Shown: in pieces, positions 12,918 through 17,722 of the stretch
Layout: the number at the start of each line of letters is the position of its first letter
Position numbering within the stretch: the first letter of the stretch is position 1
From: Actinomycetota bacterium
GTDB taxonomy: Bacteria; Actinomycetota; UBA4738
NCBI GenBank assembly: GCA_005885015.1
Contig: VAYG01000021.1
Span: forward strand, 1-17,722
DNA: 17,722 nucleotides
Direction: 5' to 3'
Notes under the pieces: model-generated
The model's database searches: none
The model's input: only the letters and a program-made list of their open reading frames with translations
What the model was told of the DNA's origin: nothing
Position numbers and translations under genes: made by a program

Positions 12918-14627
12918 TCAGTACTTGCGCTCCTCCGGCGGCCATCGGGTGATGGTCACGTCGCCGTACTCGATCCGTGGGCCCTCCGCCGAGGCGAAGG
13001 CCAGGCTGTGCGCCAGGAACCGGTCGTCGTCGCGGTCGGGGTAGTCCCGGCGGGTGTGGGAACCCCGCGACTCCCGGCGGTCCAGTCCTGATCGGACGAT
13101 GGTCTCCGCGACGTCGAGCATGTTGCCGAGCTCCAGGGCCGCGACCAGCTCGGTGTTGAACGCCCGCTCGCGGTCGTCCAGGGAGAGGTCCGCGTACCGC
13201 TCGCGGAGTTCGCCCACCTCCTCCACGGCCTGCTTCAGGGACTCCTCGGTCCGGAACACCCCGGCCCCTCGCTCCATGGCCGCCTGGAGGTCCCGCCGGA
13301 CGGCGGCGACCCGTTCCGTGCCCGTTTCCTTCTCCAAGTAGGAGGCGACCAACCGCTCCTGCTCCGCCTCGGCCAGGCGGACGACCGGGTTCTCCGAGGG
13401 GGCGGCCGCGACCAGGGCATCCTGGGCGGCAAGTCGCCCGACCCTGCGCCCGAACACCAGGCACTCGGTCAGCGAGTTCGAGCCGAGCCGGTTCGCGCCG
13501 TTGATGCTCACGCAGGCCGCTTCGCCCGCGGCGTAGAGGCCCGGCAAGCGGGTTCGGCCGACCTCGTCCGTGTCGATCCCGCCCATCATGTAGTGGACAA
13601 CGGGCCGCACGGGGATCGGTTCGTGCACCGGGTCGATGCCGACGAACTTCGTGGCCAGCTCCCTGACGAAGGGCAGCCGCTTGTCGATCGTCTTCTCCCC
13701 GAGGTGGCGGATGTCCAGGTGGACGTAGTGCCCGTACGGCCCTTCGAAGGCATGACCCTTCTCGATCTCCTCGATGATGGCTCGGGACAGGATGTCCCGG
13801 GGGCCCAGCTCCATCTTGCTCGGGATGTAGTCTTCGAGGAACCGGCGACCCTCGTTGTTGACGAGGTAGCCTCCCTCGCCCTGCGAGGCCTCGGTCATGA
13901 GGATCCCGGTCCCCGGCAGCCCGGTCGGGTGGTACTGCACGAACTCCATGTCCTTCAGCGGCACGCCCGCCCGGTAGGCCAGGGCCATCCCGTCGCCGGT
14001 GTTGATGGCGGCGTTCGTGGTGAAGGAGAAGACGCGGCCGATGCCGCCCGTGCATAGGATGACCGCCTTGGCCGTGATGCAGCGGACCTCCGAGTCCCGC
14101 ATGTCGATGGCGGCCACACCCACGCAACGCCCATCCTCGAGGAGCAGGCTGGTGACGAAGAACTCGTCGAGCCGAACGATGCGCTCGTACTTGAGCGACG
14201 TCTGGAACAGGGTGTGCAGCAAGTGGAATCCCGTCTTGTCGGCGGCGAACGCCGTGCGGTTGACGCTCATCCCCCCGAACGCCCGGACAGCCAGGCGCCC
14301 GTCCGGCTCGCGGCTCCACGGGCAGCCCCAGCGCTCGGTCTGGACGATCTCCCCGGGGCCCTCCGCCACGAAGGCCTCCACCGCGTGCTGGTCGGCCAGG
14401 TAGTCGCTCCCCCGGATGGTGTCGAACGCGTGGAGGTCCAGGCTGTCGTCCGGCCCGAGCGCCGCCCCGGCCCCGCCCTCGGCCGAGACCGTATGGCTCC
14501 GCATCGGGTACACCTTGGAGACGAGGGCGATGTCCAGGCCGTCGGAGGCCTCGGCTGCGGCGATGGCCGCCCGCAGGCCGGCTGCTCCGCCTCCCACGAT
14601 GACGATGTCGTGCGCGATCGTGTCCAG
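12918..14627 (-). CDS. frdA: Fumarate reductase flavoprotein subunit
   Basis: This 569-residue FAD subunit reduces fumarate to succinate. The FAD-binding GGGAAG begins near residue 12, and SHTVSAEGG (44-52) has the histidine that carries covalent FAD. FrdA-like signatures are WGCPWSREPDG, FAADKTGFHLLHTLFQTSL, EFVQYHPTGLPG, ELGPRDILSRA (catalytic Arg region), HYMMGGI and GANRLGSNSL. These match E. coli FrdA more closely than the SdhA in this window, so a fumarate reductase assignment is favoured; the reaction direction in the cell is inference. No ATG, GTG or TTG lies at the right place in frame. CTG 14627 aligns exactly with the first Met of E. coli FrdA and has GAGGGG six bases upstream. It is transcribed with sdhDAB, 71 bases after sdhB. 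Like SdhA, it ends in -ERKY. Confidence 0.93.
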   Translation of the reverse strand: MDTIAHDIVIVGGGAAGLRAAIAAAEASDGLDIALVSKVYPMRSHTVSAEGGAGAALGPDDSLDLHAFDTIRGSDYLADQHAVEAFVAEGPGEIVQTERWGCPWSREPDGRLAVRAFGGMSVNRTAFAADKTGFHLLHTLFQTSLKYERIVRLDEFFVTSLLLEDGRCVGVAAIDMRDSEVRCITAKAVILCTGGIGRVFSFTTNAAINTGDGMALAYRAGVPLKDMEFVQYHPTGLPGTGILMTEASQGEGGYLVNNEGRRFLEDYIPSKMELGPRDILSRAIIEEIEKGHAFEGPYGHYVHLDIRHLGEKTIDKRLPFVRELATKFVGIDPVHEPIPVRPVVHYMMGGIDTDEVGRTRLPGLYAAGEAACVSINGANRLGSNSLTECLVFGRRVGRLAAQDALVAAAPSENPVVRLAEAEQERLVASYLEKETGTERVAAVRRDLQAAMERGAGVFRTEESLKQAVEEVGELRERYADLSLDDRERAFNTELVAALELGNMLDVAETIVRSGLDRRESRGSHTRRDYPDRDDDRFLAHSLAFASAEGPRIEYGDVTITRWPPEERKY

Positions 14628-14633
14628 GGATGT

Positions 14634-14639
14634 CCCCTC
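14634..14639 (-). promoter_or_regulatory. Ribosome binding site supporting a CTG start of frdA
   Basis: GAGGGG on the minus strand stands six bases before CTG 14627. No other start codon in this frame between sdhB and the FAD-binding strand fits. GTG at 14597 would remove the first beta-strand of the Rossmann fold. Confidence 0.55.
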
Positions 14640-14698
14640 GCGGTGTCGGGGCCTTTTTACCGGGTTGGGATCGGTGGCGCCAACAACCCTCGGGAAGG

Positions 14699-15526
14699 CT
14701 ACAGCCGGTCGAACATGATGGCCCGCTTGACCTCCTGGATGGCCTTGGTGACCTTGATGCCCCGGGGGCAGGCCTCCGTGCAGTTGAACGTCGTCCGGCA
14801 CCGGAAGACCCCGGTCCGGTCGGCGAGGATGTCGAGGCGGTCCCGGGCCCCCCGGTCTCGCGAGTCGAACACGAACCGGTGGGCGTTCACGATGGCGGCC
14901 GGCCCGATGTACTCGCCGTCGCCCCAGAAGATCGGGCAGGAGGTCGTGCACGCCGCGCACAGGATGCACTTCGTCGTGTCGTCGTAGCGCTCCCGTTCCT
15001 GGGGGGTCTGGAGACGTTCGCGATCGGGCGGGTCCTCGTCGTTGATCAGGAAGGGCAGGACCCGCTTGTAGCCTTCGAAGAAGGGCTCCATGTCGACCAC
15101 AAGGTCCTTGATCACCCGGAGGCCGCGGATCGGCTCCACCGTGACCTTTGGGGCCACGTCCTTCACCAGGACCTTGCACGCCAGGGCATTCCGTCCGTCG
15201 ATCAGCATCGCGTCGGAGCCGCATACCCCGTGGGCGCACGACCGGCGGAGGGCCAGCGTGCCGTCGTGGAACCACTTCACTTCGTGCAGGGCGTCGAGGA
15301 GCCGGTCGGTGGGGTGCATGTTGACCGCGAACTCGTCCCACCAGGCGTCCGGGCGCACCGCGGGGTTGTAGCGGCGGATCTTCAGCGTCAGCCGGACCTC
15401 CCCGGCGGCAGGAGGACCTTCCGCCCGGGGTCCGGCCCCGGGCTCCCGGGGCGGCCCCTCCTCCCACAGCTCCAGGTCCTCGGGCCCTTCGTGCGGAGTC
15501 TCCGGCCACAGGTCGGGGTGCGCCAT
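14699..15526 (-). CDS. sdhB: Succinate dehydrogenase iron-sulfur subunit
   Basis: This 275-residue subunit passes electrons from SdhA to the membrane quinone site. The [2Fe-2S] ligands are Cys97, Cys102, Asp105 and Cys117 (SCAHGVCGSDAM, then ALAC); the Asp is usual in SdhB. The [4Fe-4S] ligands are Cys187, Cys190, Cys193 and then Cys197 (CILCAACTTSCP). The [3Fe-4S] ligands are Cys243, Cys249 and Cys253 (CRTTFNCTEACPRG). The start is ATG 15526, which overlaps the sdhA stop (TGATG). About 43 residues rich in Pro, Glu and Gly precede the ferredoxin fold, a longer N-terminus than most SdhB proteins have. frdA follows after 71 bases with no clear terminator, so sdh and frd are probably one transcript. 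Confidence 0.95.
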   Translation of the reverse strand: MAHPDLWPETPHEGPEDLELWEEGPPREPGAGPRAEGPPAAGEVRLTLKIRRYNPAVRPDAWWDEFAVNMHPTDRLLDALHEVKWFHDGTLALRRSCAHGVCGSDAMLIDGRNALACKVLVKDVAPKVTVEPIRGLRVIKDLVVDMEPFFEGYKRVLPFLINDEDPPDRERLQTPQERERYDDTTKCILCAACTTSCPIFWGDGEYIGPAAIVNAHRFVFDSRDRGARDRLDILADRTGVFRCRTTFNCTEACPRGIKVTKAIQEVKRAIMFDRL

Positions 15527-17241
15527 CAGTACTTCCGCTCCATGGGGATGTACGGCCCCAGCTTGACGTCCTTGTACTCCATGCGGACGGATCCGTCCGC
15601 GTCCCGGTAGGCCAGCGAGTGCACCAGCCAATGATCGTCGTCGCGCAGGGGGTGGTCCTCCCGGTAATGCCCGCCCCGGCTCTCGTCGCGGGTCCGTGCG
15701 GCGGCCACCACGGTATCGGCAACGTCGAGGAGGAAGCCGAGCTCGACCGCCTCCATCAGCTCGGTGTTGAACAGCCTGCCGCGGTCCTGGACCCCCACCA
15801 GGCGGAATCGGTCACGGAGCCCTGCCAGGACACCCTGGAGCTGCCTGAGCCCGTCCTCCGACCGGATCACCCCGCACAGATCGGACATGCTGTCGGCCGC
15901 CAACTCGAGGTTCGGTCCCTTGAGGAGGTGCCGGAGCATCTCCACCGTCTCGGCCTCGGGCCGCTCGGGGAGGTCGGGGAAGGCCTCGCTCGCGGCGAAC
16001 GCGGCCATGTGCCCGCCTCCTCGCCGCCCGAACACCACGATGTCGAGGAGGGAGTTGGTGCCCAGGCGGTTCGCGCCGTGCACGCTCACACACGCACACT
16101 CGCCGGCTGCGTACAGGCCGGGGATGGCCCGTTCCTCCGACCCGACCACGACGCGGGCGTCGGTGTCGGTGGGGATCCCACCCATCCCGTAGTGGGCCGT
16201 CGGCTGGATCGGGACGGGCTCGCGGGTCGGCTCGACTCCGAGGTAGATGCGGGCGAACTCGGTGACGTCGGGGATCTTCTTCTCGATGACCTCCGGATCG
16301 AGGTGCCGGACGTCGAGGTAGACGTAGTCCTTGCCGTCGATCCCTCGACCCTCCTTGATCTCCTGATAGATGGCCCGGCTCACCATGTCGCGAGGTGCGA
16401 GGTCCTTGATGGTCGGGGCGTAGCGCTCCATGAATCGCTCGCCCTCGGCGTTGATGAGGATCCCTCCCTCCCCGCGCACGGCCTCGGATATGAGGATCCC
16501 CATCTTGTAGATGCCCGTGGGGTGGAACTGGAAGAACTCCATGTCCTCCAGGGGCACCCCCCGCCGGTAGCAGACGGCCAGTCCGTCGCCGGTGAGCGTG
16601 TGGGCGTTGGAGGTGACCTTGAAGATCTTCCCGAACCCCCCCGTGGCGAACAGCACCGCCTTGGCCCGGAACACGTGGATCTCGCCGTTGGCCAGCTCGT
16701 AGGCGACAACTCCCGCGCAGCGTCCGTCGCCGGAGAGGATGAGGTCGAGGACGTAGAACTCGTTGAAGAAGCGGACGTCCGTCCGGATGCACTGCTGGTA
16801 CAGGGTCTGGAGGATCATGTGGCCGGTGCGGTCGGCCGCGTAGCAGGCGCGCCGCACGGGGGCCTCCCCGTGATTCCGGGTGTGCCCTCCGAACCGGCGC
16901 TGGTCGATGCGTCCGCGCAGTGTGCGGTTGAACGGGAACCCCCAGTGCTCCAGCTCGATGACCGCGTCGATCGCCTCCTCGGTCATGACGATGGCGGCCG
17001 GCTGGTCGACGAGGTAGTCCCCACCCTTGATGGTGTCGAAGGCGTGCCACTCCGGGTAGTCCTCCTCCACGTTCCCAAGGGCCGCGCACATCCCCCCCTG
17101 GGCCGCTCCCGTGTGCGACCGCGTCGGGTAGAGCTTGGAGATGACGCAGGTTCGCACCGACTTGGAGGCTTCCAGGGCCGCCCGTAGCCCCGCGCCGCCC
17201 GCGCCGACCACCACGGCGTCGTAGGTGTGAAGGGTCGTCAC
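15526..17241 (-). CDS. sdhA: Succinate dehydrogenase flavoprotein subunit
   Basis: This 571-residue flavoprotein oxidises succinate to fumarate in complex II at the membrane's inner face. GAGGAG (13-18) binds FAD, and SHTGAAQGGMCAALGN has His43, the covalent FAD attachment residue. Further sites are FQFHPTGIY, GERFMERYAP, LAPRDMVSRA (catalytic Arg), HYGMGGIPTD (substrate His) and GANRLGTNSLLD. Length and motifs are normal and complete. The start is GTG 17241, 16 bases after the sdhD stop, with no good Shine-Dalgarno sequence, so coupled translation is likely. The stop overlaps the sdhB start by one base. SdhA and FrdA of this window are paralogues, and both end in -ERKY. Confidence 0.96.
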   Translation of the reverse strand: MTTLHTYDAVVVGAGGAGLRAALEASKSVRTCVISKLYPTRSHTGAAQGGMCAALGNVEEDYPEWHAFDTIKGGDYLVDQPAAIVMTEEAIDAVIELEHWGFPFNRTLRGRIDQRRFGGHTRNHGEAPVRRACYAADRTGHMILQTLYQQCIRTDVRFFNEFYVLDLILSGDGRCAGVVAYELANGEIHVFRAKAVLFATGGFGKIFKVTSNAHTLTGDGLAVCYRRGVPLEDMEFFQFHPTGIYKMGILISEAVRGEGGILINAEGERFMERYAPTIKDLAPRDMVSRAIYQEIKEGRGIDGKDYVYLDVRHLDPEVIEKKIPDVTEFARIYLGVEPTREPVPIQPTAHYGMGGIPTDTDARVVVGSEERAIPGLYAAGECACVSVHGANRLGTNSLLDIVVFGRRGGGHMAAFAASEAFPDLPERPEAETVEMLRHLLKGPNLELAADSMSDLCGVIRSEDGLRQLQGVLAGLRDRFRLVGVQDRGRLFNTELMEAVELGFLLDVADTVVAAARTRDESRGGHYREDHPLRDDDHWLVHSLAYRDADGSVRMEYKDVKLGPYIPMERKY

Positions 17242-17257
17242 CGGGCGGGCGGCACGC

Positions 17258-17722
17258 TCAGCAGTGGATCCCGACCGTTCCCGGCCACTTGCAGGGGTCG
17301 AACGTGAACACGACGATCGACCCCAGGCCGAACGCGAGCGCGCCGGCGGTGGCGAAGAACCAGTTCGTGGCGATGCGAACGCCGGGCCGGCGGACGTAGT
17401 CGAGGGTGATCACCCGCAGCCCGTTGATCCCGTGCACGAGCGCCAGCGAGAGCATCAGCCAGTCCCAGGTCCGCCAGAAGGGGCTCTGCCAGCGGAGGGC
17501 GACGAAACCGAAGTTGACGCGATCCACGCCCCCTCCGAACACGTGCATGATCAGGACGTGCCCCACGGCGAGCACCAGCAGGATCAAGCCGGAGACCCGC
17601 ATGAAGATCCACCACCAGAACTCCCCGGCCCTGGTGGGCCGGCCCCGCCCGGCCCGACGAGGTGCTCCCGTCCCCAGCGAGTCGGCTCGATGGACGCTCC
17701 CTGCCCGGCGGCCGGCCTCGAT
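17258..17722 (-). CDS. sdhD: Succinate dehydrogenase membrane anchor subunit D (5' end outside window)
   Basis: This is the membrane anchor of succinate dehydrogenase, which binds quinone and usually shares a heme with SdhC. The frame is open to the window edge (154 codons before the stop) without an ATG, GTG or TTG before the conserved start of the domain, so the start lies outside. A Gly/Arg-rich cytoplasmic N-terminus is followed by EFWWWIFMRVSGLILLVLAV, then GHVLIMHV (conserved His) in helix one. Next come RWQSPFWRTWDWLMLSLAL, LVHGINGLRVITLDYVRR (second conserved His and NGLR) and a third helix, FFATAGALAFGLGSIVVFTF. The order and motifs match actinobacterial SdhD. An internal ATG at 17602 would cut off part of helix one and is not the start. 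sdhC is expected just off the right edge. Confidence 0.9.
   Translation of the reverse strand: MEAGRRAGSVHRADSLGTGAPRRAGRGRPTRAGEFWWWIFMRVSGLILLVLAVGHVLIMHVFGGGVDRVNFGFVALRWQSPFWRTWDWLMLSLALVHGINGLRVITLDYVRRPGVRIATNWFFATAGALAFGLGSIVVFTFDPCKWPGTVGIHC

Noticed and set aside
14628..15722. N-terminal extension of the frdA open frame back to ATG 15722
   Set aside because: The added 365 codons overlap sdhB and the end of sdhA, look like shadow sequence, and are not part of any FrdA; the start was placed at CTG 14627.
1..17722. CRISPR arrays, tRNA or rRNA genes, insertion sequences, prophage or defence genes
   Set aside because: I saw no regularly spaced repeats, no tRNA- or rRNA-like stretches and no transposase, integrase or nuclease motifs. 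A tRNA or covariance-model scan was not possible here.

Overview
The window is strongly GC-rich and tightly packed. It uses GTG, TTG and probably CTG starts beside ATG, and its 3' ends carry GC hairpins without U-tracts. Its SdhA, SdhB, SdhD and FrdABCD-type proteins resemble actinobacterial and mycobacterial complex II proteins. I infer a high-GC Actinomycetota-like bacterium, perhaps from an uncultured lineage; the species cannot be told from this sequence. The main theme is the TCA cycle.

Layout, + strand, 1-4735: the 3' part of an isocitrate dehydrogenase gene with NADP-type cofactor residues; a PilT-type pilus retraction ATPase; malate dehydrogenase; an ABC-F ATPase; and a 59-residue protein ending in a cysteine-rich CCGxxGEPGC motif. 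Facing them on the - strand (4771-5850) is a second, complete isocitrate dehydrogenase-family gene with NAD-type residues. It appears to be leaderless and has an 18-bp perfect palindrome upstream. A + strand cell-envelope pair follows (6147-7457): a secreted protein with a polyglycine tail and a membrane-anchored L,D-transpeptidase. The transpeptidase begins three bases after the previous stop, in the same frame.

Layout, - strand, 7481-17722: a long-chain acyl-CoA synthetase broken by an internal deletion; a secreted cupredoxin fused to a fibronectin-III-like domain; a secreted seven-repeat beta-propeller; and a long run read right to left as sdhD (cut by the window edge), sdhA, sdhB, frdA, frdB, frdC, frdD. 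Two complex II-type enzymes are therefore encoded back to back: a succinate dehydrogenase (succinate to fumarate, electrons to quinone) and a fumarate reductase-type enzyme (the reverse direction). With malate and isocitrate dehydrogenases nearby, the window covers several TCA steps and a possible switch between oxidative and reductive flow.

The most notable anomalies are three - strand genes (acyl-CoA synthetase, frdC, frdD), each of which appears to lack an internal segment of tens of bases and so changes frame. In two of the three the junction lies on a strong palindrome or hairpin. They may be real pseudogenes or hairpin-linked sequencing or assembly deletions. The other points worth checking are the probable CTG start of frdA, the NADP/NAD isocitrate dehydrogenase pair and the CCGxxGEPGC micro-protein. 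I found no CRISPR array, tRNA, rRNA, insertion sequence, phage gene or clear defence system, and no clearly new multi-gene system.
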